From positions 92,517 to 156,516 of the forward strand of contig VSDK01013728.1 in assembly GCA_009767595.1 (NCBI GenBank): a DNA stretch of 64,000 bases, written 5' to 3'. The position numbers and the translations under genes are program-made. The DNA comes from Symbiodinium kawagutii (Eukaryota; Sar; Dinophyceae; Suessiales; Symbiodiniaceae). The notes beneath the pieces were generated by a model. That model did not search any database, was not told the DNA's origin, and saw only the letters and a program-made list of their open reading frames with translations. How positions within the stretch are numbered: the first letter of the stretch is position 1; every line of letters begins with the position of its first letter. Shown piece after piece: positions 1 to 9,700 of this stretch.

Positions 1-1262
1 CTTACAGCTGTCTTGTTCCGAAAGGTGGGATTGCTTGGCTTGGTTCCGGACAAAGGTGACAGATTCGTAAGCCTCGCCCATCCTCCGCGATACACAGTTC
101 CACTACTTGTCACAGGTCACTATTTACTGGTGGCAGGACGCAACAATGCTTTGATCTGCCGAATTGTGACCAGCTACAGATGGAAAGGCCTCATCCAAAT
201 AACGACGGCATCGGCCGCAGAATGGCCCGTGGCCACAAGGTACAGCAAAGAAGTCAGTGCCCACTATACCACCCTTGGTGCTCAAGGAAACAATGGAGGA
301 CACATCGCGTCCATGCTATGGGTTTTATTCTGCATCGAAACCTCCTTTCTCAGATATACATAAATATATGTATGTATGTATATATATATATACATACATG
401 TGTGTGTAATTATCTACATTTATATTTAGATTTAAATATATATATATATATATACATAACACTTTTTTTCTTCACATTTCTTCACCAGGGCACTTTGCAA
501 AAGCAGCACTGTGAAGAAGTGTGGCCCAGGTCCTCGGTGTCGCCATCTCCACTTGAGCCCAGCTGTAGAAACTTCACGTTACGAGCGTTGCTTTTTACTT
601 TCCACAGCCACGAGGCCAAGGGGCAGGCACCGAAGGCAAAGCTTTGGGCCTGGTCTTGGCTTTGCCTGCTGGAATGCCTGCCAGAACCAATGGGTTTGTT
701 TCAAGTTGAATCATACCCACTTTCTTTCCCAACGCATCTTCGCCTTTCTTTCCTTTGGCTCTTGACCGACTCTTTCCAAAGAAAACCACGTGTCACCGGC
801 CCGCAGACAGGATTACCGTTACTGTCGCAGAAGGTTCCAGCAATTCCAATCAGTGAAGGCCTTTTAGACCAAAGACAACTGTGCCTATCGGGATCGCCCC
901 ATCTCAGTTGCAGACTGACTGCTCGTTGCAAACTGCTGGACCAACTAGTCACATCAACTTTTTTTTAACGCAGGTGGTTAATGGCACAGTTCATTCAATC
1001 TATGGGCTGTAGAGGATGAGCAGTCAAGACGAGGCAAGTGGCAAACAAGCGGAAGACAAGGCGGAAACTATGCGGAAAGAACGTTGGAACAAGACACTGC
1101 CTTAGTGGAAGACAAGGCATCTAAGTATTCTAAGTCAAATGCCAAAGAAGATAAACAATGCCCCGCACTGCACACCGCACCTTGACAGTGCGTCGATCTG
1201 CACTTTGAGCTCGACGCCCAACTCATTGGGGCCATAACCTAAAAGGCAAAGAACGACAAAGG
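1..1262. other. no recognised gene; AT-rich microsatellite
   Basis: I see no supported gene here. Bases about 358-460 are a TA/TG-rich microsatellite (atgtat and tata runs) followed by a T-rich stretch. The open frames in this part change frame often and show no family motif. Downstream exons of the TPR gene below could lie here, but I cannot identify them. Confidence 0.5.
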
Positions 1263-1416
1263 TCAGATCCCACAGCACAGGGCATCACATTGTGGATCGA
1301 CGTGAAACGTCGTGGAACGTTGTGCCAAGAAGCGACAGATGCGGTCAAAAGCCGCCTTTACACGAGCATCATCTGGGTCAAGGGAGAAGGCGACGGAGTA
1401 TGCAAAGTAAGCGTCC
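1263..1416 (-). CDS. TPR protein, exon (C-terminal repeat helix); 3' boundary uncertain
   Basis: This exon follows a CAG acceptor at 1417-1418 and completes the Arg codon split across the preceding 75-nt intron. It encodes RDAYFAYSVAFSLDPDDAR followed by VKAAFDRICRF, the second helix of a tetratricopeptide repeat with its typical LDPDD turn and the start of the capping helix. The frame continues to a TGA at 1263, but a donor could come earlier, so the 3' boundary is uncertain. TPR domains with this consensus usually bind partner proteins such as Hsp70/Hsp90 tails. The gene's identity is not resolved. Confidence 0.55.
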
Positions 1417-1491
1417 CTGGCGAAGTGTTGGCTCTCGACAACCCACATTGCCATCCTGCTCAGACGCAATGGTCAAATGCCACCAGGACAC

Positions 1492-1538
1492 CTAAATCGT
1501 TCCAGTGCTTCCAGCGCACATCCTCGCCGGAAGTGCGC
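1492..1538 (-). CDS. TPR protein, 47-nt internal exon with clamp motif
   Basis: This short exon lies between CAG (1539-1540) and a GT donor (1490-1491). It encodes AHFRRGCALEALERF. Joined to the previous exon, which ends in NNVK, it gives the K-x-x-x-R arrangement typical of carboxylate-clamp TPRs (NNVKAHFRRG). The phase is 0 at the 5' end and 2 at the 3' end, and both junctions preserve the TPR consensus, which is the main evidence that the exons belong together. The following intron is only 75 nt. Confidence 0.6.
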
Positions 1539-1748
1539 CTGCCAGTAGTGCTCTTGAATTCATCTATGCCAATTCAGAGCCTCTTTGTAGCTGAGAGCAA
1601 CGGTTTCAGAGTTGCATATCTCAACCAAGAATTCCGAATTCATTCTGACCTTGGGATTACCTCATGACATGAATACATAGTAAATCATAGTAGCGCTCCA
1701 GAGTATGTAGTACTCCATGGTTGTACTTCATAGTATCTCGAGTTGCGC

Positions 1749-1815
1749 CTTGACATTGTTGGCGTCAAATTTCAGAGCTTCATTGCTGTACTTCAGAGCA
1801 AGTTGCAGCATGTGC
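1749..1815 (-). CDS. TPR protein, internal exon
   Basis: Twenty-two codons (HMLQLALKYSNEALKFDANN then VK) after an AG acceptor at 1816-1817. The segment YSNEALKFDANN is a textbook TPR helix B with its turn. The donor is AAG|GC, a non-canonical GC donor, and the acceptor 210 nt downstream is CAG|GC, so the heptamer AGGCGCA occurs at both ends of the intron. Upstream exons should lie at higher coordinates on the same strand; a weak candidate encoding AVNYFRAVDKV lies near 2519-2551, followed by a GCAAGT donor. Together the three exons form about two TPR units; no catalytic domain is visible. Confidence 0.6.
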
Positions 1816-3514
1816 CTGACCTCAGCACCATGCCACGCCACGCCATACAACAGCTGTGGCCCAGAGGGTGCTCTAAGGGCTGAACCCAGGGCCAGCGGCC
1901 TTGCAAAGGCGCCACTTTCAGTGCCATGAGGGCAGCGTTGCCTGAGGCTGAGCTCACGACCATGACTCTTCATTTCTTAAAAATGCTGTTTCAACACATG
2001 TTTGCTCCACATTTATTGCTTGAATAGCCTTAATTTCAAAAAAGAGAGGGTCTGAGCCAGCTCTGAATCACTGTTCCATGTGGACCTGACCAGTTGGTAC
2101 AAGTTGCACAAGACAGCAGCACGTCCCATATCAGGCCAATGCTCCAACATTTCCTGCCAATGCGAGCCAAACATAGCCAAACCATTCACCTGTCAAAACC
2201 CATGCAAGTTCCCCAGTTCGCCGGCAGTCCTCGTACATCCTTGGTTTTGCAAATGCAGTATCTATCCCCTTGACTACTTTGAACAGACTCAGACATCAAC
2301 AGCACTGTATGGGATCCATCATGTCCGTCATGCTTCCAAGGCTCCGCAAGGCACTTGCATGCTTTCCCGCTCTTGCAGCAGCATCAGCCAGATCCTTCCC
2401 AGTGCACGTTGCCAAGGGACGTCACACCAAAGCGTTCCTAAATGGCCAAACAAATAGGTTACCTTAATGAAATAGCAACTTGAAGTGATTTGAGTTGTCA
2501 TATAGTGGGGACAACTTGCCACTTTATCGACAGCCCTGAAGTAATTCACGGCCTGCTGATGTGGGCTTGACGATTGAATGATGCCAAGTTTCGTTTCAAA
2601 GCACTACTCACGGCAATGTCATTACAAGAGTCTCCCGACGATCTCAAACCCAATTCCAATTCTATACAGCAACGACCACCTACGAGAGTGAGGACATGTG
2701 AGGACGCAAAAATCGAAGGCCCCAACTGAGCCATGTGATCTGGGCAACGCCATCGGCGAAAACGAAAGCCAAGCACGCGCCAAAAAAGTTGTGTGGGGCC
2801 CAGTCAGGGTGGAAGCTTACGTGGCTGCATATTTTCGTCAACCCAGGGCAGAAATTTGCGAATGCTGTTGACACGCGTCAATGTCAAAACAAGCCCTTTG
2901 GTCAACTCCCCATTCCCCATGACCGGCCCAAGGCTTCATCTTGCATCTGTTCATGCCAATCCCCTGTTCAATCTGGAATGCCACAATTCAAAAGTCTTCT
3001 TTTGGGGCTGAGAAACCGGGAACTGCAACAAGCAAAGCACGTTGAAACCCGTCACACTGAGGTTGGGTTCGCACTCACATGTAGCTTCTGGTAGTGCCAA
3101 CAGTGATGCGGAGCCCGGTACAAAGTTCGGACCCGGCAGTGCCAACGCCCAAGCCTGAATGAATAAGAAAAAATCCAGGAAAAATTAGGACTGGGGACTG
3201 GCCAACAAATCAAGATGCACCCTCCTCGCACCAAGCGGCGCAAGACCGCCGAGGAGGTGAGCCCCTGAAACTTCGAGAAAAAAGATGTGTTTTCTGAGAT
3301 CGTCCTTCTGTTCCTGCATCTCAGGGCAAAGGCCAGGATTACCTCAGAGACAAGAGAGCAGCACCAGGTCAAAGAGCCGGTAAGTTGAGATGATAAGAGT
3401 CTGGTTAGCGGAGGCTGACAGCAAACGTGATGATAGTAGCCTTAGGATGCCGCAATTCTCTGGTGCCTCGCGTTGCTCTTGGGGCTGCTCGGCTGTTCCA
3501 CAAGGCTCCTTTAC
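1816..3514. other. mostly intronic or intergenic; ambiguous splice signals on both strands
   Basis: Several splice-like signals occur on both strands. A minus-strand exon candidate (AVNYFRAVDKV) lies near 2519-2551. Around 3213-3369 a plus-strand pair can be read (MHPPRTKRRKTAEE, GT donor, then GKGQDYLRDKRAAP), and the opposite strand of the same bases is also open. I cannot decide between strands, so no gene is called. Confidence 0.3.
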
Positions 3515-3616
3515 CTTTCGCGATGGCTGAAAGGCAGCTGCGTCGGACTGGATGATGCTGAGGTCAGAAGGAACTTGCTTCGCAACCACACTGTCCGCAA
3601 TGCCTGCACCTGACAT
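3515..3616 (-). CDS. possible first exon of a minus-strand gene
   Basis: The frame begins with ATG at 3616 (MSGAGIADSVVAKQ) and reads 34 codons to SRK, ending at a good GT donor (AAAG|GTAAAG). It is polar and non-repetitive, and codon phase at the donor is 0. It lies upstream, on the same strand, of the TPR exons at 1.2-1.8 kb and could be their N-terminus, but the intervening exons were not established. No domain is recognised. Confidence 0.3.
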
Positions 3617-3824
3617 TGTTGATCATGTGGGAGCGGAGATGGTCGCCAAGTGCTCAGTGGGTGCCTGCAATTGCAAGTGCCAACAAGACTTTTATCAAAG
3701 GCAATTGAACGATGTGGAACACAAGTGCCGGGGTTTCAAGGAGAAATTTCGGGGTGTCCCTTGATGGTGGCACCCCTCAAACGTCGAAAGATCATCATTT
3801 GTGTGGAAACGACTAGGCACACAC

Positions 3825-3960
3825 ACATATAAAGAGAGAGAGAGAGAGAAAAAAAAAAACATGTATATATATATATATATATATACAAATATATATGTAT
3901 ATATGTATATATATGTACATTCTTTTATTGACTGATTGTTCAAAAATGCATTTATATATA

Positions 3961-4001
<41 letters not shown>

Positions 4002-4335
4002 TTGTTTATTTGTTTTTTTTATCTAGATCAACACCTATTTATGCTAATCTATTATTGGCATCTATGTTTCTTTTTGCCAGGGTGTCCAACAGTTTGCCCT
4101 CCACGGGCTTCGTGAAGTTTTGTTTGCATGCATGGAGAACTAAATGAATGAATAAAAAATTGAAATATAAATGAATGAATGAATGAACGAACGAACGAAC
4201 GAACGAACGAACGAACGAACGAATGAGTGAATGAATGAATGAATGAATGAGTGAGTGAATGAATGAATGAATGAGTGAGTGAATGAATGAATGAACGAAT
4301 GAATGAATGAATAAATGAATGAATGCATCAATTCA
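3825..4335. repeat. microsatellite cluster: (AG)n, (AT)n, (GAAY)n
   Basis: An (ag)n/(a)n run at about 3830-3860, two (at)n blocks at 3862-3910 and 3955-3998, and a tetranucleotide block of gaat/gaac units at 4141-4330. Within the tetranucleotide block the gaac variants are clustered in a contiguous run, which suggests internal expansion of one variant. Confidence 0.9.
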
Positions 4336-4916
4336 TATGTGTTCAAACAAAAAGAGAAATTCGCACAGAAAATGAATAAGCAACTTTGACAATAGAAAAT
4401 ATGCAAATACAAAAATAAATAGATATATAAAGCACCCTTTGTTCAGATTTGTTGACGTTGGAACTTACCTGCCAAAATAATATTTTTGTTGATCAGAAGA
4501 GGCGGTCTTCCACACTGCCCGTGTCTCAACATTGCACATTCATGACCCATCTGCGACCCTTCATGACCCTTCTTGTACCGAACAAGTGTCATTCCATGTC
4601 ATTCCCAAACTGGATCGCTGCACCGGAACTTTCCGATGCTGCGCCCGAACCTAAAGTGGATGCGCCGAAGCCCGCCGGAAACCTACCTGGACGCACCGAC
4701 TGCTGAAGCAGAACCTGCCTCTGCTGCGGATCTGCACTGGAACCCTGAGCCCAAGGTAGATGCTACGTGCTGCAACGTGCTGGAACCTCTTGACACTGCA
4801 GTGGATCGCACCGAAGCCAATCTAAGACCCCAGAGCAAACAATGTTTCGCTGTCAAGGGAAAACGGAGCCCGTTGGAACTTCAGAAAGCATCTGCGCTAG
4901 AACGCTCCACAAGTCA

Positions 4917-5450
4917 CTGCTCCGGAACCTTCCGAAACCTCATCAGCCATCTGCACCGAACCTTCCGGAACTTCACCAGGTATCGCGCTGGAACCCTCCA
5001 AAACTCATCAGGTAACTGCACTGAAACTCAGGTATGAATCAGGACCGGAACCTTCCGGAACCTGATCAACTATCTGCACCGGAACCCTCCAGAACCTCAT
5101 CGACTATCTGCTCAAGAACCTTCCGGAATTTCAGTATGCATCTGCACCTGGACCTTTTCGGAACCTCACCAAGTTTCTGCGCCCGAATCTGCGGAAACTT
5201 CATCGAACCCTCCGGAACTTCATCGGCTGTCTGCACCAGAATCATCCGGAACCTGGCTATCTTCACAGGAACCCTCCGAAACCACATCAGCTATCTGCAG
5301 CGGAACGTCAGGAACCTCATCGGATATCTGTGCCAGAACCCTCCGAACCTCACCACATATCCGCACCGGAACTCTCCGGAACCTCTACACCGGAACCTTT
5401 CGCCGGAACCTTCAGGAACCTCACCCGGTTATCCGGAACCTGGTGTTGAA
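4917..5450. repeat. degenerate ~40-bp tandem minisatellite
   Basis: Roughly a dozen imperfect copies of a unit near 40 nt, centred on ctgcaccggaacc and ttccggaacctcatc. Because 39-nt spacing is common, two long plus-strand open frames (4573-5037 and 5034-5486) arise from it, with repeats like SSTICSRTFRNF. I regard these frames as by-products of the repeat, since they switch frame and have no outside support. The array ends about 370 nt before the 3' end of the retroelement recombinase ORF. Confidence 0.8.
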
Positions 5451-5818
5451 GCTGCGCCGGATTGCACCAGAGCTAATCTGGGCTAAAGACCCTACAGCAA
5501 AGTGTTGCTGAAGGGAATCAAGAAATAAACAAATAAATAGATAGACAGAGAAATGCATACGTACATAAATAATTAAACAAATGCAAACAAATATGCACAT
5601 ATCATTCTTTGACACTCAAAGCTGCGCGCCCCTGTACTTTTTGCCGCACAGCAATGGAAGTCAGTTGTGGTGCAGTGGGCCTTAAAAGGACAGGCTCTAG
5701 AAACCGCCTGTGGCACCACTGACACACCCGCAGGTGGCCACCAGCTAGGCACAACTAGCCCAGCCAAACAAATTGAAAAAGAAAAGGACTAAAGGGAGAG
5801 CACCACTACAACTCCCAA
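5451..5818. other. 3' flank of the retroelement
   Basis: This stretch holds no gene. It has an A-rich run with aaat/atag units (about 5519-5590) and, nearer the retroelement, a GC-richer part with short internal palindromes (ggtggccacc near 5734-5743). DIRS-type elements normally end in inverted or split direct repeats; I could not match this stretch to the 5' flank at 12.15-12.35 kb by eye, so the terminus is undefined. Confidence 0.4.
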
Positions 5819-6739
5819 TCATCTCAATTTGTCTCTTGCGCAGCGAAGGACCAAGGCTCGGAGTGGAATTCGAAAGTGGCGGAGCAGTTGTTTTGCCCGA
5901 TCAGTGAGGCGCATCCGCACTAAAGTAGCCCTGGCATCATCCAAATAAATTCGAGCAGTGGCCTGATCACGCCACCGGCCCAATATCATCACAGCTTCAA
6001 GGTTGTTAGTGCGCAAGTAGTAGGCTGTCGCTCCTCCTCGTCGAAGGCTATACGGGACGAGGCTCAAAGCTTGAACCTCAAAGAAGTTGCAAAAGGCCCG
6101 GAAAACATTTCGAAAGTGTGAAAGGGAGTAGGTCCAGAGAAACTTTCCCGCAGGAAGTTGCAAAAGTATGAATTGCACCAGGCCCGCAAGCCGTGAATCA
6201 TGGAGAGCTATGCTTTGTTGAGCTCCCCTAGAAGTTTTCGAGGTGGCAATTCGTAGAACAATGGACCCATCCGAAGAGTCGACCAAAAAGTCTTCCGGGT
6301 AGAGCTGTAAAAGTTCCTGGGTACGCAGGAAAAAAGTGAAACCCACCAAAAAAGTGAGGGCCAGACCAGGCCAATGTCTGTAGAGGGCCAATCCCACAAA
6401 GCCTTGAATGATTTCCCAGGTGACGGGAGTAGCACGAGCTGGAGCATGCTGCCTCGTCCAGTTGTTGTACCACTGCTGACTGATGGCAAGCTCTCGCCTC
6501 ATTCTGGGGTACAAACGGCGAATGCCTGACAACAACCATCCAGCTTTGGTCAACGTCTCTCCCTCCTGGTAGAGATGGTTTATGTAATTGGCCACGGCCT
6601 GGTCAAGGCGAGAGTAAGAGCGTGGTGGCCGCTGTCCTTGAAATTCCAAATGTTGCAGAAATAGTGAAACTTCTCGTTGATACAGGGTCAGGGTTCGTCG
6701 GGAGATGCCAGCATATTTAAGGTGTTCTCTGCGACTCAT
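5819..6739 (-). CDS. tyrosine recombinase (integrase) of DIRS-like element
   Basis: 306 residues, a usual length for this family. The enzyme would integrate the element's DNA by site-specific strand exchange through a covalent phosphotyrosine. The N-terminal ~100 residues look like a SAM-like core-binding domain. The catalytic set is visible: Arg139 in FFLRTQELLQL, Lys168 in ATSKTSRG, Tyr230-x-x-Arg233 in PYSLRRGGAT, Trp256 in GRWRDQ and the nucleophile Tyr265 in ARIYLDD. The usual His of the HxxR box is Tyr here; Trp at the His/Trp position is a familiar variant. The start ATG overlaps the stop TGA of the polymerase ORF as ATGA, which fixes the start and suggests termination-reinitiation. 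Confidence 0.9.
   Translation of the reverse strand: MSRREHLKYAGISRRTLTLYQREVSLFLQHLEFQGQRPPRSYSRLDQAVANYINHLYQEGETLTKAGWLLSGIRRLYPRMRRELAISQQWYNNWTRQHAPARATPVTWEIIQGFVGLALYRHWPGLALTFLVGFTFFLRTQELLQLYPEDFLVDSSDGSIVLRIATSKTSRGAQQSIALHDSRLAGLVQFILLQLPAGKFLWTYSLSHFRNVFRAFCNFFEVQALSLVPYSLRRGGATAYYLRTNNLEAVMILGRWRDQATARIYLDDARATLVRMRLTDRAKQLLRHFRIPLRALVLRCARDKLR
6736..6739 (-). promoter_or_regulatory. ATGA stop/start overlap, polymerase to recombinase
   Basis: Read on the minus strand, the polymerase ends ...CCG CGA TGA and the recombinase starts ATG AGT, sharing four bases. This decides the recombinase start and suggests reinitiation by the terminating ribosome. Confidence 0.85.
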
Positions 6740-9700
6740 CGCGGTGCAAAGCGCCGGCTTGGCGCATCAGCAAAATTCCATCTTGAGATGGTCCACAAAT
6801 GGACCGGCTGGCAATCCGACATCAAAATCAACCCATTGACCCGACGGAGCAGCCTGTTCAAACGTGGGCTGCTGCTGCGTCCTTTGGTGAGGACGTGATA
6901 CATCACACGGCTGTCTGTGATGTTGATGAACCGAGTGGCCTGGGCACCCGCTGATCTGGTGCGCCTTCGAAACTCGACCAAAAACGCAGCCACTTCCAAT
7001 TCATTTATGTGCTGCTCTTGTTTCCATGGCCACGCCAGCTTTGTGGTCCAGTCCCACAAAAATGCGGGATATGGAGCCAGCAATGACTCCTCTCCATTCT
7101 CCGCCTGAGTCATCAGCTTTACGTCAGTTCCCCTCAGGCTCACCTGGCGTAGCATTTGCTTCAGGTGTTCTTTTTCACTGCCGGGCTCCATGGCTCTCAT
7201 GGTGTCCAGCACCGTCTTGGCCGCGGCCAGCGCCCGTGAGTCATCCTGAAGTCCTTTGGTGGATGACTTGAGCACGCTCATGATGGCGCTCTCAGAATCA
7301 AAAGGCATGTCTCCCACCGGGCTGGGGAACTGGAGCGCAATCTGTTGAGCAATTGCATCTGCCATGAACCGACACATCTTCCAAGGGTACATTGCCTCCT
7401 TGGCAGTGTCAAACGATAAGCTGCCATCGTTGAGCTCATGCACTTCATACGGCAGCAAGTCGGCGTGTCCGGGGCAATCTGGGAGATGCATCAGTTCGTG
7501 CAGCTTTGGTATGTTGTGAACCAAGCAGGTCCATTTCGTACGCTGCCCCCCAAAGCAGCAATGACTGAAGCACGTGGTGAAGATGCCAGGGATCTCGCAC
7601 AGCTGCATGGCTTCTTCGGTCCACCAAAGCCATGAGTTCCATGGATGCTCGATCGACTCCATCTTTCCTTTGGCAGCACCCTCGCGGACACCAGCCAGGC
7701 TTCTTTTGCCCATGGCATTGCCTTGGCGCACTTTGATCTGATCAAGCTGCTTGAGGTTTGGCAGTCCCCATGGTTTGTCTCTGCTCCTCAGAGCGGGAGG
7801 TCCCTGCACATAGTTCCCCGATGAAGTCCAAATGGGACGTCCTCGAGCAGCTGAAAATGTTTTGCATTCCGGGGCCCAGTGCTCAGCCACTAAGTCGTTC
7901 TCTTCAACGTACGACTCCAACCGGTCCTTTCCTGCTTCAGTGAAGAAGTCCCAGGAATCGATGGGATGCAGCAAGTCAAGGGGCGGCTGCACGTGTACCC
8001 CTCGAAGTCCCATGGCTTTGGTCAATGGGAAATCCGGTCCACTGAAGCGCTCACCAAAAACTCTCCGGGGCTGATCGCATCTCGGGCAGGACTTCCTGTG
8101 CCGGCTCAAACAAAAAATGCTGCAGCAGATGCGCCCGCACTTGCTTGGGCACCGATATCTTGTATCCAGAGTGTCCGGATCGATTTCGGCCGCACACTGT
8201 CCACAGGTGCCATCATACTCCACAGGCTTCGGTCCCAAGGTAGGGTTTGCTTTCAGTTTGGACGCAACGCCACTTCCTCCTCCATAGGGCGAGGCATCGG
8301 TGCATGACACCTCAAGAGACAGTGTTGCCCTCAGGTTTGCCTGACTGAGTACGCTCTGGCACATCAAGGTGAAAATCTCATCCACCACCGGTGCAGTTGA
8401 GCTGACTGCGCCACGGCGCGACTCTTCAACTGCCTCAAAGATCTTTCCCATGCCTGCGAAGAGGCTCCGTTTGAAGGTGGCCATGAAGGCAGTTTTGCCT
8501 GTCCAATGCCGAAGATGGAACTCGCCCCACTGCCTCTTGGTGAGAAGGCACAGGCTGAGCATGATGTAGTTCCTCAGCTTATCCGGCCCAACCTTCAAAA
8601 TTCCACGGAGGCCATCAAAATGTCCCCCTTGCATTCCTCCGCTGAAGGCATGGATCAACTGCTTTCCCAAGTTCCTTGGGAGTCCCGCTTCATCACAGAC
8701 TCTGTTGAAATTCTGGTGGTGGTCTGACATTTCCTTTCCCTCGGCTGACAGGTCGGCATCCAGAGTCTGGATGATTCGAATTTCATCGAAGTTATCCAAG
8801 TAGACCACTGCCAGGTTCTTCGAAGCTGGAAGGGCCCTGCTCTTCTCCACGGAGAGATGGCGGGGTACACCCGCTCTGTTGAAAACCAACTCTCGAACCG
8901 CTTCCTGGACCAATGCAACTGCACTGTGCCATCCCATTGGCACTACCGACAGGCAGGGCCTCACCAACTTGCCCGCAGGCAGCCCAAAAGCCGACTGGTC
9001 GACCTTTTTGCTGTATGCGAAGTAGCCATACCACTTTGGAGGAATCGAGAACAAGTTGAATGCACTCTGCAAATCCTCTGACTCCAAGTAGAGGCTCTCA
9101 GATTCCTCCAGCATCAACCCTGTCATCTGGCCGATGTAAGGTAGGGTGTCCTGGCTCCCACTAATCGGCTCAGTGATGGCATTGACCGGGCACATGATGC
9201 TGATGAACCTCTGGCACTTCTTCAGCTGGCCATCAACCATTTTCTCCTTCAGCACACCACCAGCCCCGTTGGTCACAAGATGACCACTCTTGTCCCTGGG
9301 GACCAGCGAGTCGTCCACCGGTTTCATCATGCCCCTAAGGGCTGCCTCCTTCACCAGATGAAACCACTCATGGTCAGTGGCACGAACTCTTGATCTGAGG
9401 GCATTCTTGGGTAGCACCTCGGTGGGCAGGAGCAGCTTTTCCGGATGATCAAAAACTTCCCTGGTCTCTGGCGACAGGAAGTCTTCGATTGGCTGGATTC
9501 CAGCCTGCCCCTTTTTGGGCCATGCCGGCAGCACTCTTTCACAAACCAAATCTTCCATGTATTCGACAGGCTTGCCGGCATAGTCGAACTTCTTTGATGA
9601 TAGGAGCTTGTCACACTCTCCCAAACTTGGAAGTGGGTCCGCGGTCACAATGTTGTTGGTGACCGTGTCAGCAAGGCCACTGATGGCCCTCTTCTGGTTG

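Noticed and set aside
3213-3369. Two-exon plus-strand gene start (MHPPRTKRRKTAEE then GKGQDY)
   Set aside because: Splice signals are good, but the opposite strand is equally open with good signals, and nothing further supports the plus strand.
4573-5486. Two ~150-residue repeat proteins
   Set aside because: They arise from the 40-bp array and break frame between copies.
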